Below are positions 7,732-13,710 of a DNA stretch of 13,710 nucleotides, piece after piece (within the stretch, counting starts at the first letter, position 1; every line of letters begins with the position of its first letter). The notes under the pieces were generated by a model. That model had not been told where the DNA came from. It worked only from the letters and a program-made list of their open reading frames with translations, and searched no databases. The DNA lies in NCBI GenBank assembly GCA_037385685.1, contig JARRMW010000039.1, positions 1 through 13,710 on the forward strand, given 5' to 3'. Source of the DNA: Sva-25 sp037385685. Lineage in GTDB: Bacteria > Pseudomonadota > Gammaproteobacteria > Chromatiales > Chromatiaceae. The position numbers and the translations under genes are program-made.

Positions 7732-8792
7732 GCCTCTTGTATGTTGATCATGTTTCGGTGGCCTATGGCAACACCGATGTCGTCCACGATATCCTCATCG
7801 AGCTGCACGAGGGTGATATCGGCTGCCTGCTGGGTCCGAGCGGGTGCGGCAAGACCACCCTGCTGCGAGCCATTGCAGGCTTTGAACCGATCAGTGCTGG
7901 CGTGATCCAGATCGATGGTGTCACGGTCAGTACCATGCGCCGTACACTCCCGCCCGAGAGACGCGAGGTGGGCATGGTCTTCCAGGATTTTGCGCTGTTT
8001 CCCCATCTGACGATTACGGACAACATCAGTTTTGGAATTCGCAATCTTTCGTGGAAAGCGCAGAAGGCACGTGTCGATGAATTGCTCGAACTGGTCGGCC
8101 TGCCGGATTTTGGCAAGCGTTATCCTCACGAGCTGTCGGGTGGCCAGCAACAGCGCATTGCGCTTGCGCGCGCACTGGCGCCCCGTCCGAAACTGCTGCT
8201 GCTCGACGAACCCTTTTCGAGCATGGACGTGGAATTGCGCGAACAACTCGCTGCCGATGTGCGTCGTATCCTGAAGAAGGAGAAGATCACAGCCATTCTT
8301 GTGACCCATGACCAGAACGAGGCGTTCGCCATGGCCGATATCATCGGTGTCATGCATCTGGGCCGCCTGCAGCAATGGGACAGTGGCTACAACCTCTATC
8401 ACCAGCCGGCGACGCAGTTCGTTGCCGATTTTATCGGCCAGGGGGTCTTCATCGACGGGCGGGTGCTCGAGGGTGACAGGGTCGAGACCGAGCTCGTCAC
8501 TCTCGAGGGGCATGTGCCGCCCGGCTGCAAGCCCGGCTGCAAGGTCAGGGTGCTCGTGCGTCCGGATGACATTGTTCACGACGACTGCAGTCCGCGCAAA
8601 GCCGTCATCAGGAAGCGCGCCTTCCGCGGCGCAAGTTACCTCTACACCCTCGAACTCGATAGCGGTACGGAAATTCTCTCCATGGTGCATTCCCATCATG
8701 ACCATGCTGTTGGTGAAAAACTCGGAATCGGTCTCGAGATCGATCACCTCGTGGTGTTCCCCTTGAAGCCGGAGGAACAGCCGACACAGTGA
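7728..8792 (+). CDS. fbpC: Fe(III) ABC transporter ATP-binding protein
   Basis: A 354-residue ATPase that powers Fe(III) import through FbpB. Motifs in order: Walker A GPSGCGKT (residues 36-43), Q-loop glutamine in VFQDFALF (Q86), signature LSGGQQQR (136-143), Walker B LLLLDEP (156-162), D-loop SSMD, and the switch histidine in VTHDQ (H194). The C-terminal third, about residues 240-350, is a TOBE-type regulatory domain including VRPDDI and a histidine-rich HSHHDH at 321-326. The start is a TTG at 7728, chosen because GGGGAG (7715-7720) sits seven bases upstream and it yields the usual short lead into the first strand; no in-frame ATG is available before the Walker A region. It overlaps the fbpB stop by four bases. 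No obvious terminator follows. Confidence 0.92.
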   Translation: MSLLYVDHVSVAYGNTDVVHDILIELHEGDIGCLLGPSGCGKTTLLRAIAGFEPISAGVIQIDGVTVSTMRRTLPPERREVGMVFQDFALFPHLTITDNISFGIRNLSWKAQKARVDELLELVGLPDFGKRYPHELSGGQQQRIALARALAPRPKLLLLDEPFSSMDVELREQLAADVRRILKKEKITAILVTHDQNEAFAMADIIGVMHLGRLQQWDSGYNLYHQPATQFVADFIGQGVFIDGRVLEGDRVETELVTLEGHVPPGCKPGCKVRVLVRPDDIVHDDCSPRKAVIRKRAFRGASYLYTLELDSGTEILSMVHSHHDHAVGEKLGIGLEIDHLVVFPLKPEEQPTQ

Positions 8793-8938
8793 GAGTTTGT
8801 GAACGGTTTCGCTGTCAAACGGCTGTCGCGCTGGAGAAAGCCCTCTTCTGAAAGCCGGCCTCCTCAAGGGTGATATGCTTGTGTCGATTCTGAAGGAAAG
8901 CCTGATGCTGGCCGAATGGACGGATATGGATTGAAACC
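8793..8938. other. Spacer after fbpC, no gene supported on the plus strand
   Basis: This is the first part of a 430-bp stretch (8793-9222) without a confident gene. I see no terminator with a T-tract after fbpC, no promoter and no RNA gene. A minus-strand frame with no stop from 9144 down to its TGA at 8812-8814 crosses it. The encoded protein (ending HITLEEAGFQKRAFSSATAV) matches no family I recognise and has no convincing start. Confidence 0.4.
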
Positions 8939-9226
8939 ATGTTAAACAGGAAGCGACGTACTATCGATCGGGACAACCGCCATGGCCAGGTGTTCCATGC
9001 GTTCAGGATCGGTGGAGCGAATCCCGGGCGTTTTCTGATCGAGCTGATCGCAATGCACGTGGCTTCTATCATGACGTTCGGCTTCGTGCCCGTGCCTGGC
9101 CCGGAGTTCACGGGTTCACAACATGACCTGAGTGATCTTCGGCGTCACTCCTGGCTTGCAGCAAAATACGGTAAACCGAAGCGCACTTCAGCCACTGCGG
9201 ACGATCGGACAGTAATGCAGACATGA
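8939..9226 (+). CDS. Doubtful 95-residue hypothetical protein
   Basis: The frame starts with ATG at 8939, has no good ribosome site, and ends in a TGA that overlaps the ATG of the next gene (ATGA at 9223-9226). That overlap is the main argument for it. The protein is basic at the N-terminus (MLNRKRRTIDRD), mildly hydrophobic in the middle (residues about 33-55), and has no family match I know. A minus-strand frame lies opposite over 8939-9111. The two frames are in the register in which their third codon positions coincide, so third-position GC cannot decide between them. It may be a non-coding frame or the remains of a lost gene. Confidence 0.25.
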   Translation: MLNRKRRTIDRDNRHGQVFHAFRIGGANPGRFLIELIAMHVASIMTFGFVPVPGPEFTGSQHDLSDLRRHSWLAAKYGKPKRTSATADDRTVMQT

Positions 9227-9681
9227 AAAATCTCTCGCATTTCATCCTTGGTGTGCTCATCGCCTGGGTGCTGCATGCATCATGGGATGCCTGGCAGGGA
9301 CAATCATGGTTTATCGAAGAGTGGCACTCTATCGAGGCTAATCTGCGCTATATCGCCGTCCGGATGCTGCTGGATGTCCTGCTTCCCGGTGCCGGGTTTC
9401 TTGTTGCAACGCATCGCTTCTCCCTGTCGCCCTTTCCGGTAACGGCCCTGATCCTTGGTCTTGTCGCTTACGTGCTGGCTTATCCTGTTGCCTGGCTGCT
9501 TGTGGAATCAGCCGGCTTCCTGCTCGCCCCTGGCAGCGAAGCATCGACACAGGAGTACGTGACCTATACAAGGATCCTGAACTGGCTGACTGAATCCGCG
9601 GGTTTTATCGCGGGCGTCTGCTGCGGCTTGCTGTTGCTTGCCCGGTCGAAATGGTTTGCCCGGGACAGGCATGTGGCATAA
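9223..9681 (+). CDS. Hypothetical four-helix membrane protein
   Basis: A 152-residue predicted inner-membrane protein that I cannot assign to a family. Hydrophobic segments lie at about residues 4-20, 44-62, 73-96 and 123-140. A tryptophan- and charge-rich loop (ASWDAWQGQSWFIEEWHS) follows the first helix. The sequence WLLVESAGF at 91-99 is echoed by WLTESAGF at 121-128, just ahead of the last helix, hinting at a small internal repeat. Two adjacent cysteines (C133-C134) lie in the last helix. The short basic tail ARSKWFARDR suggests a cytoplasmic C-terminus. The start is the ATG at 9223; no strong ribosome site precedes it. The gene converges on the hemolysin III gene with only 32 bp between the stops, so it shares no operon with it. 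Confidence 0.65.
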   Translation: MKNLSHFILGVLIAWVLHASWDAWQGQSWFIEEWHSIEANLRYIAVRMLLDVLLPGAGFLVATHRFSLSPFPVTALILGLVAYVLAYPVAWLLVESAGFLLAPGSEASTQEYVTYTRILNWLTESAGFIAGVCCGLLLLARSKWFARDRHVA

Positions 9682-9713
9682 CAACATCAATGATTGCTGT
9701 CCCCTGTCATGGC

Positions 9714-10328
9714 TCAGACATAGAGCAGTATTGAGACATAGTGGCAAGCACTTCCCGCGAGCACGAACAGGTGCCAGATGCCGTGTGCCCACTTGTGCCA
9801 GTGATCCAGAACATAAAAAAAGATCCCCGTCGTGTAGAGAATGCCGCCGGCCAATAGCCAGTTGAAACCTGTTTCAGGCAGTGCATCCAGCAGGGGATCC
9901 ATGGCAACCACGATCATCCAGCCCATCACGACATAGATGATCATCGGGATGATCCGCTTTCCGCCGGTGAAAACGCTATCCAGAACCATGCCGATGATTG
10001 CCAGCGTCCAGTTTGCTCCAAACAGCCACCAGCCGATCGAGTCCCGCAAGGTGACGAGTGCGTAGGGTGTATAGGTGCCGGCGATCAGCAGGTAGATGGC
10101 CTGGTGATCGAGAACCTGGAACACCTTTTTCGCGTTGCCCCTGAGGCTGTGATAGAGCGTGGAGAAGAGGTAGAGAAGAATCAGTGTTGCGCCATACAGA
10201 CTGACACTGACAATCTTCCAGGCATCACTCTCTATCGCGGCGATCGTGATCATGAACGCTACCGCGCCGAGCGCAAGGACGCTCCCGACGAGGTGGGTGA
10301 TGCTGTTGATGCGTTCTCCGCGGTACAT
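9714..10328 (-). CDS. Hemolysin III / TrhA-family membrane protein
   Basis: A 204-residue protein with seven predicted membrane helices, related to HlyIII, E. coli YqfA and the eukaryotic PAQR receptors. The metal-site residues of the wider CREST superfamily are all visible: S56-xxx-H60 in FSTLYHS, D74 in VLDHQAIY, and H182-xxx-H186 in AHGIWHLF. Also conserved are the N-terminal ERxNSxTHLVGS and the IAGTYTPY segment. Superfamily members are thought to be metal-dependent hydrolases or lipid-linked sensors; the bacterial substrate is not established, and hemolysis is not implied. The start at 10328 gives MYRGERINSITH and has AGGA close upstream. An earlier in-frame GTG at 10382 would add 18 residues that do not match the family. 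It is divergent from the 53-residue gene at 10436 and convergent with the membrane protein at 9223. Confidence 0.9.
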   Translation of the reverse strand: MYRGERINSITHLVGSVLALGAVAFMITIAAIESDAWKIVSVSLYGATLILLYLFSTLYHSLRGNAKKVFQVLDHQAIYLLIAGTYTPYALVTLRDSIGWWLFGANWTLAIIGMVLDSVFTGGKRIIPMIIYVVMGWMIVVAMDPLLDALPETGFNWLLAGGILYTTGIFFYVLDHWHKWAHGIWHLFVLAGSACHYVSILLYV

Positions 10329-10435
10329 GTGTTCCTGTCGGCAATTGACCTGAAGCAGCCGATGCTGATCCCGGGTGCCCACTTGCTTCTACCCAGTTTA
10401 TACTCAATAAACCAGACAACGCGGAGAAGAGATTC

Positions 10436-10597
10436 ATGGCGACAAAACTCGAGCAGGAAGAATACCTCTACAGGCGTGCGATCGATATCATCGAGTCGGT
10501 CGATTCAGATGCAGAAAAGGACGAGTTACTGTTCCAGGAAGTCTGGCTGCCCCTGGCCTCGATTTACAGGGAGAAAGTGAGTGACGAGGAGGAGTAG
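10436..10597 (+). CDS. Small acidic helical protein, 53 residues
   Basis: The frame runs from ATG at 10436 to TAG at 10595-10597. GGAG at 10422-10425 is placed ten bases before the ATG. The product is acidic and predicted helical (LEQEEYLYRRAIDIIESV, then a DSDAEKDE turn and ELLFQEVWLPLASIYREKV) and ends in DEEE. The alternation of acidic and hydrophobic residues looks like two amphipathic helices, the shape of a small soluble helical hairpin that could bind a partner. There are no cysteines, membrane segments or signal peptide. I do not recognise a family. It is divergent from the hemolysin III gene, with a 107-bp shared upstream region holding a TATACT (10399-10404) that could be a -10 element. 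A possible short terminator overlaps its stop. Confidence 0.6.
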   Translation: MATKLEQEEYLYRRAIDIIESVDSDAEKDELLFQEVWLPLASIYREKVSDEEE

Positions 10598-10607
10598 GCC
10601 TCGTTTT
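10584..10607 (+). terminator. Possible weak terminator at the end of the 53-residue gene
   Basis: ACGAGG (10584-10589) pairs with CCTCGT (10599-10604) across a nine-base loop that contains the stop codon, followed by TTTT (10604-10607). The stem is only six pairs and the T-run is short. Confidence 0.3.
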
Positions 10608-10829
10608 GCTGACAGCTAAGCCTGCCTGATACGAAAAGGCCGGTTCCAGGTGGATTGGTCACCGGCTTCAGGAGTGTAACTTGCCGATGCCCCGATCATT
10701 GCGGCCTGACTTGCCATGCGTGCAATCCAAACGGCTATCTGACCAATGTATGTTACCTGTCTCTGGGCGCGTCGAAACGATCAGGCCGGGGGCTGCAGAG
10801 GAGTTTGACAGGGGTGAACTGATGGCTAC
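10608..10829. other. Spacer with no gene seen
   Basis: This is the first part of the 405-bp stretch 10598-11002 that holds no intact gene. It contains an inverted pair GCCGGT (10639-10644) and ACCGGC (10661-10666) and an isolated TTGACA (10804-10809) with no -10 at normal spacing. Open frames crossing it have no recognisable product. Confidence 0.5.
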
Positions 10830-10987
10830 TGGCTGGCCCGGGTCATGGTCATCGGTGGACTGGACGCTTGCTCGTGATCATCGGGGCACGCATTCTTGTT
10901 CCCGCCATATCGGAGATCGCGCTTCGCCCCGGCGTCCGGGAGGATGTCATTGCGGCGACCATGGTCGCATTCGGTACTTCGCTGCCC
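10830..10987 (+). pseudogene. Frameshifted remnant resembling a calcium/sodium antiporter (CaCA family)
   Basis: Two plus-strand frames join across a shift at about 10862-10868. The first gives WLARVMVIGGL (10830-10862). The second gives LLVIIGARILVPAISEIALR followed by PGVREDVIAATMVAFGTSLP (10868-10987). Together they resemble the helix and alpha-repeat of bacterial YrbG/CaxA-type antiporters, whose repeat reads roughly GARLLV...A..LGVSE..IGLTIVA.GTSLPE. The match stops just before the expected functional glutamate after GTSLP, where the next residues are MRMT, and 15 bp later the SPOR gene ends. No start, no ribosome site and none of the other ten or so helices are present, so it cannot make a transporter. 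An alternative is chance similarity of a short hydrophobic frame, but the length and order of matches argue against that. Confidence 0.6.
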
Positions 10988-11002
10988 ATGCGCATGACGG
11001 CG

Positions 11003-11620
11003 CTATTTCTTGATCTGTATGACCAGGCTGTCGATATTGTTGCTCTTGAGCTTTGTATGCAGGCTGTAGGCCTGGTCGCGATTGTAGGGCCCGCTCCGAA
11101 CACGATAGTAGGTCTTGTCGTTCACCGATACCTTTTCCACGCGTGCGCTGATTCCTTTCAATGCAAGGCTTGCTTTCATGCGCTCGGCATCGCCCGATGA
11201 GCTATAGGAGGCAATCTGCAGCTGGTAGATGCCTGTGCTGCTCGTCGGTACCCGGGGCACGCTGGCCGACGGGCGCAGCGTATCCGGTGGCACCTCCACC
11301 TCCATCTCCGGCAGCACGGAGTAAAATTCGAATTGCGGATGACGGGGTTGTTCCTCGACCGGAGGTTCCGGCTTCTTTTCAGCGGGCCTGGCTGGCGTTA
11401 CCGGTTTCTGCTCCGTCATGACCGGGCCGGGCACGGAGGGCGCCTGCTGCTTCTCGAGGTAGAGATAAAGCAGGAACGCTCCTGCGCCGAGCAGGATCCC
11501 TGCGAGAAACCAGATCCACCCCGGCGTTTGCTGCTTCCTTTTTTTACCAGTCGACTTGCGCCGTTTCCGGCTGCTGTTGCTGCTATTCGAGCGTGCGTGA
11601 TTTTTGTAGTCGCGTGGCAT
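11003..11620 (-). CDS. SPOR-domain membrane protein, FtsN-like
   Basis: A 205-residue bitopic inner-membrane protein. Residues 1-33 are a basic cytoplasmic tail (RKRRKSTGKKRKQ). Residues about 34-55 form one membrane helix (WIWFLAGILLGAGAFLLYLYL). Residues about 56-125 are a proline- and glutamate-rich periplasmic linker. Residues about 128-203 form a SPOR domain (YQLQIASYSSSGDAERMKASL, then YYRVRSGPYNRDQAYSL). SPOR domains bind denuded peptidoglycan at the division septum, and FtsN has this same layout, so a septal role is likely; identity with the essential FtsN is not proven. The ATG at 11620 has GGAG eight bases upstream. The gene follows argS on the same strand after a 262-bp structured spacer. 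In Pseudomonas the argS-SPOR pair is followed by hslVU; here the downstream region holds only an antiporter remnant. Confidence 0.87.
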   Translation of the reverse strand: MPRDYKNHARSNSSNSSRKRRKSTGKKRKQQTPGWIWFLAGILLGAGAFLLYLYLEKQQAPSVPGPVMTEQKPVTPARPAEKKPEPPVEEQPRHPQFEFYSVLPEMEVEVPPDTLRPSASVPRVPTSSTGIYQLQIASYSSSGDAERMKASLALKGISARVEKVSVNDKTYYRVRSGPYNRDQAYSLHTKLKSNNIDSLVIQIKK

Positions 11621-11651
11621 CAGGGCGACTCCAATAAAATCAGATTTTTTT

Positions 11652-11678
11652 GTGCGCGCAAGGAAGCACCGCGCGCAC
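11652..11678. repeat. Perfect 8-bp inverted repeat in the SPOR leader
   Basis: GTGCGCGC (11652-11659) and GCGCGCAC (11671-11678) are perfectly complementary across 11 bases. On the minus strand this GC-rich hairpin is followed by seven A residues and then, after about 12 bases, by the GGAG of the SPOR gene. It could influence translation or mRNA stability. Confidence 0.6.
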
Positions 11679-11697
11679 GACTGCAGGGATGCAGTCG
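11678..11697. repeat. Perfect 8-bp hairpin with a four-base loop
   Basis: CGACTGCA (11678-11685) and TGCAGTCG (11690-11697) enclose the loop GGGA. It abuts the preceding inverted repeat and shares base 11678 with it, so the two stems would stack or compete only at their junction. Confidence 0.6.
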
Positions 11698-11803
11698 GTA
11701 GAGCGAAGCAGGATGCCAGAGCCGGGAACCGCAGTGCATGTCGGGATACAAGAGGATTGCTCCGGGCTTCCTACCCTCCGCCCTGCGGGCCAGCTGCGCT
11801 GTC

Positions 11804-11831
11804 CAGAATTGTTCCCGACAATTCTGTCGGG
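11804..11831. repeat. Two overlapping, mutually exclusive perfect hairpins
   Basis: CAGAATTGT (11804-11812) pairs with ACAATTCTG (11818-11826) over a five-base loop. CCCGACA (11814-11820) pairs with TGTCGGG (11825-11831) over a four-base loop. The stems use the same bases at 11818-11820 and 11825-11826, so they cannot form together. The TCCCGAC arm can also pair with GTCGGGA at 11740-11746. Confidence 0.65.
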
Positions 11832-11882
11832 CATGGAGCTGACGCTGCAATCGCGAGAATAGACAATTTATAGAGGCGCCCA

Positions 11883-13649
11883 TCACATACTCTCCGGCGC
11901 CGAGACGCCGAGTAGTTCAAGACCGTTCTGCAAGACCTGCCGTGTCGCGAGGATCAACTTCATGCGCGCATCACGCAGGCTGGTGTCTTCGACGAGAAAC
12001 TGGTGCGCGTTGTAGTAGGTATGCAGCGCGTGTGCCAGGTCGCGCAGATAGTGGCAGAGCTGGTGAGGCTCATGGTTGAGCGCAGCCGATTCGAGTTTTT
12101 CAGGATAACTCGAGAGCAGTGTCAGCAGCGCCTGTTCGTGTTCCTCGGTCAGCAGCTCGAGATTGGTATCGCCCTCGCTCAGGGTCACATCGATCTGTTT
12201 CTCCGCCGCGCGCTTGAGCACCTGGTGCACACGTGCATGAGCGTACTGCACATAGTAGACGGGGTTGTCGGCAGATTGCGACTTGGCCAGGTCAAGATCG
12301 AAATCGAGATGCTGTTCCGATTTGCGCATCACGTAGAAGAAACGGGCAGCATCCCTGCCGACTTCCTTGCGCAGCTGGCGGAGTGTGACGAACTCGCCGG
12401 AGCGCGTCGACATCTGTACCTTTTCGCCGCTGCGGTAGAGTACTGCAAACTGCACCAGCAGCACATCGAGATCGTCAGGCTTGCTGTCCATTGCCTGCAG
12501 GGCGGCACGTACGCGCGGGACATAGCCATGGTGGTCAGCTCCCCAGACATCGATCACACTGTCAAACCCGCGCTCGAATTTCTCCATGTGGTAGGCGATG
12601 TCCGATGCGAAATAGGTCGCCTGTCCGTTGTCGCGGATGACGACGCGGTCCTTCTCGTCGCCGAATGCCGACGACCGGAACCAGCGCGCACCATTTTTTT
12701 CGTAGATATGGCCGGCTTCCGTGAGGGTATCGATGGCGCGTTCGACAGCGCCGGAATCGACGAGCGAGCGCTCCGAGTACCAGTTCTGGTAGGTCACCCC
12801 GAACAACTCGAGGTCATCCCGGATATCGTCGAGGATGGTATTGAGTCCCAGGTCGAATACATGGCGATAGCCAGTCTCCTCCAGCAGGAATTTCGCCCGG
12901 CGTATCAATGCGTCAATGTGCTCCTCCTTGTCACCCCCATCGGGCTCGTCAGGCGGGACGTCCTTGAAGACTTCAGCGGATGCGTGCCGGTAGACATCCC
13001 CGAACTCGCGATGCAGGGTTGCGGCGATATCCAGCACGTAATCCCCCTGGTAGCCGTTCGAAGGAAACGGGACCTCCTCGCCGGCGAGTTCCAGGTAGCG
13101 CAGCCAGACCGAGGTTGCCAGGATGTCCATCTGCCGACCGGCATCGTTCACATAGTACTCGCGGTGCACGTCGAAGCCTGCGGCATGCAGCAGGTCGGCC
13201 ACGGTCGCCCCGTAGGCGGCACCACGCCCGTGCCCCACGTGCAGGGGGCCGGTCGGGTTGGCGGAGACGAACTCCACCTGGATGCGTTTTCCGTTGCCGA
13301 TGGTCGAGCGTCCGAAACGGTGTTTCTGTTCGAGAATCTTCGGCACGACCTGGTAACCGGCCGCGGCAGAGACAAAGAAGTTGATGAAGCCGGGGCCTGC
13401 GATCTCGACTTTCTCAATGGCGGAATCCGCAGGCAGTGCGGCGATGACCTTTTCGGCGAGTTCACGCGGGTTGCTTCGTGCGGCCTTGCTCAGCACCATT
13501 GCAACATTGGTCGCAAAATCGCCGTGGCTGGCGTCACGGGTACGCTCGATCACCGGCTCACGCAGAGCCTCGGCAGGCAGGACGTCCTGTCCGGCCAGGG
13601 ATTCGAGGGCGGCGGCGACCAGCTGTTGGATGTGCGCTTTCATGTGCAT
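11883..13649 (-). CDS. argS: Arginyl-tRNA synthetase
   Basis: ArgRS joins arginine to tRNA-Arg in the cytoplasm. The product of 588 residues is close to the usual length of about 580. Domains in order: an N-terminal additional domain that contacts the tRNA elbow (residues 1 to about 100, including EPVIERTRDASHGDFATNVAM), and a class I Rossmann catalytic core with the HIGH-type motif HVGHG at residues 137-141 within ANPTGPLHVGHGRG. The KMSKS-like loop reads VQMSTRSGE with M413; this form lacks the canonical lysine pattern, as is common in ArgRS. An alpha-helical anticodon-binding domain ends in LQNGLELLGV. Two ATGs are possible, at 13649 and 13643; neither has a strong ribosome site, and the second (MKAHIQQLV) is the more typical N-terminus. 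The SPOR gene follows on the same strand. Confidence 0.97.
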   Translation of the reverse strand: MHMKAHIQQLVAAALESLAGQDVLPAEALREPVIERTRDASHGDFATNVAMVLSKAARSNPRELAEKVIAALPADSAIEKVEIAGPGFINFFVSAAAGYQVVPKILEQKHRFGRSTIGNGKRIQVEFVSANPTGPLHVGHGRGAAYGATVADLLHAAGFDVHREYYVNDAGRQMDILATSVWLRYLELAGEEVPFPSNGYQGDYVLDIAATLHREFGDVYRHASAEVFKDVPPDEPDGGDKEEHIDALIRRAKFLLEETGYRHVFDLGLNTILDDIRDDLELFGVTYQNWYSERSLVDSGAVERAIDTLTEAGHIYEKNGARWFRSSAFGDEKDRVVIRDNGQATYFASDIAYHMEKFERGFDSVIDVWGADHHGYVPRVRAALQAMDSKPDDLDVLLVQFAVLYRSGEKVQMSTRSGEFVTLRQLRKEVGRDAARFFYVMRKSEQHLDFDLDLAKSQSADNPVYYVQYAHARVHQVLKRAAEKQIDVTLSEGDTNLELLTEEHEQALLTLLSSYPEKLESAALNHEPHQLCHYLRDLAHALHTYYNAHQFLVEDTSLRDARMKLILATRQVLQNGLELLGVSAPESM

Positions 13650-13651
13650 TT

Positions 13652-13695
13652 CGACCGGAAAATACCAGCCGGCAAGGATAACGGAAAACCGGTCG
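13652..13695. repeat. Inverted repeat upstream of argS
   Basis: CGACCGG (13652-13658) and CCGGTCG (13689-13695) are complementary across 30 bases and start three bases upstream of the first argS ATG. Each arm borders an AAAA run. It could sequester the argS start region or be an operator; there is no further support. Nothing else is seen in 13650-13710. Confidence 0.3.
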
Positions 13696-13710
13696 GAAGA
13701 CGAGGCATGG

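Larger units (their letters stand above)
11621..11882 (-). other. Structured spacer between argS and the SPOR gene
   Basis: 262 bp without a gene on either strand that I can support. Three groups of perfect inverted repeats are packed into it (11652-11678, 11678-11697, 11804-11831), and GTCGGGA at 11740-11746 is complementary to TCCCGAC at 11813-11819. None is followed by a T-tract in the argS direction, so they are not standard terminators; the 11652-11678 repeat is followed by A residues on the minus strand. The stretch could be an untranslated leader of the SPOR gene or a dispersed intergenic repeat. Confidence 0.55.

Noticed and set aside
7596..8867. Long minus-strand open frame (423 residues) opposite fbpC
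   Set aside because: The plus strand carries a complete ABC ATPase with every motif. The minus product shows no family features.
9662..9703. Bidirectional terminator between the convergent membrane protein and hemolysin III genes
   Set aside because: GGGACAG and CTGTCCC are complementary but 28 bases apart with no T-tract on either side.
10104..10580. Plus-strand open frame of 158 residues across the hemolysin III start
   Set aside because: It is antisense to the hemolysin III gene and out of frame with the better supported 53-residue gene. Its start has no ribosome site and its product no family.
10639..10666. Possible tRNA-like or small RNA hairpin (GCCGGT/ACCGGC)
   Set aside because: There is only a six-pair stem with a 16-base loop. 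No cloverleaf, promoter or terminator accompanies it.
11652..11697. Intrinsic terminator for argS
   Set aside because: In the direction of argS transcription the GC-rich hairpin is followed by A residues, not T. The T-run lies on the other side and would act only on the plus strand, where no gene leads into it.
1..13710. Defence island, prophage, transposon or CRISPR array
   Set aside because: No integrase, transposase, nuclease-helicase pair, phage protein, terminal inverted repeats or regularly spaced direct repeats were seen.

Overview
The window reads as a stretch of a gammaproteobacterial chromosome of moderately high GC. The evidence is the gene families and their order: a HemW C-terminus, a long HEAT/DUF349 protein, an FbpABC-type ferric iron transporter behind a Fur box, a hemolysin III family protein, and argS followed by a SPOR-domain gene, an order known from Pseudomonas and relatives. 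There are no transposases, integrases, rRNA or tRNA genes, CRISPR arrays or phage genes. Most of the window looks like ordinary core genome with short eroded or unexplained spacers.

Layout, left to right. Positions 1-599 hold the 3' part of hemW. Positions 692-3463 encode a 923-residue HEAT plus DUF349 protein of unknown function. Positions 3559-4170 encode a secreted IalB-family protein, closed by a strong intrinsic terminator (4190-4224). Positions 4317-8792 form an iron-acquisition block. It has a leftward gene for a secreted GlcG/HbpS-family protein and a rightward fbpA-fbpB-fbpC operon. Between them lies a near-consensus promoter (4898-4926) with a 15/19 Fur box in its spacer. FbpA would bind Fe(III) in the periplasm, FbpB is a fused two-domain permease, and FbpC is the ATPase. 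A hairpin between fbpA and fbpB could set their relative expression.

Positions 8793-9222 are ambiguous, with weak open frames on both strands. They are followed by a four-helix membrane protein of unknown family (9223-9681), a convergent hemolysin III/TrhA-family gene (9714-10328, minus), and a divergent 53-residue acidic protein (10436-10597). Positions 10598-11002 hold no intact gene, but 10830-10987 carries a frameshifted remnant resembling a calcium/sodium antiporter. From 11003 rightwards the minus strand carries argS (11883-13649) and then a SPOR-domain gene (11003-11620). They are separated by a 262-bp spacer rich in perfect inverted repeats, two of which are mutually exclusive. hslV, which follows the SPOR gene in related genomes, is not found; the antiporter remnant occupies that place.

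No clearly new multi-gene system is visible. The best leads are the structured argS-SPOR spacer, the antiporter remnant at an apparent synteny break, the Fur-controlled divergent pairing of an HbpS-like protein with Fe(III) uptake, the DUF349 protein, and the small acidic protein.
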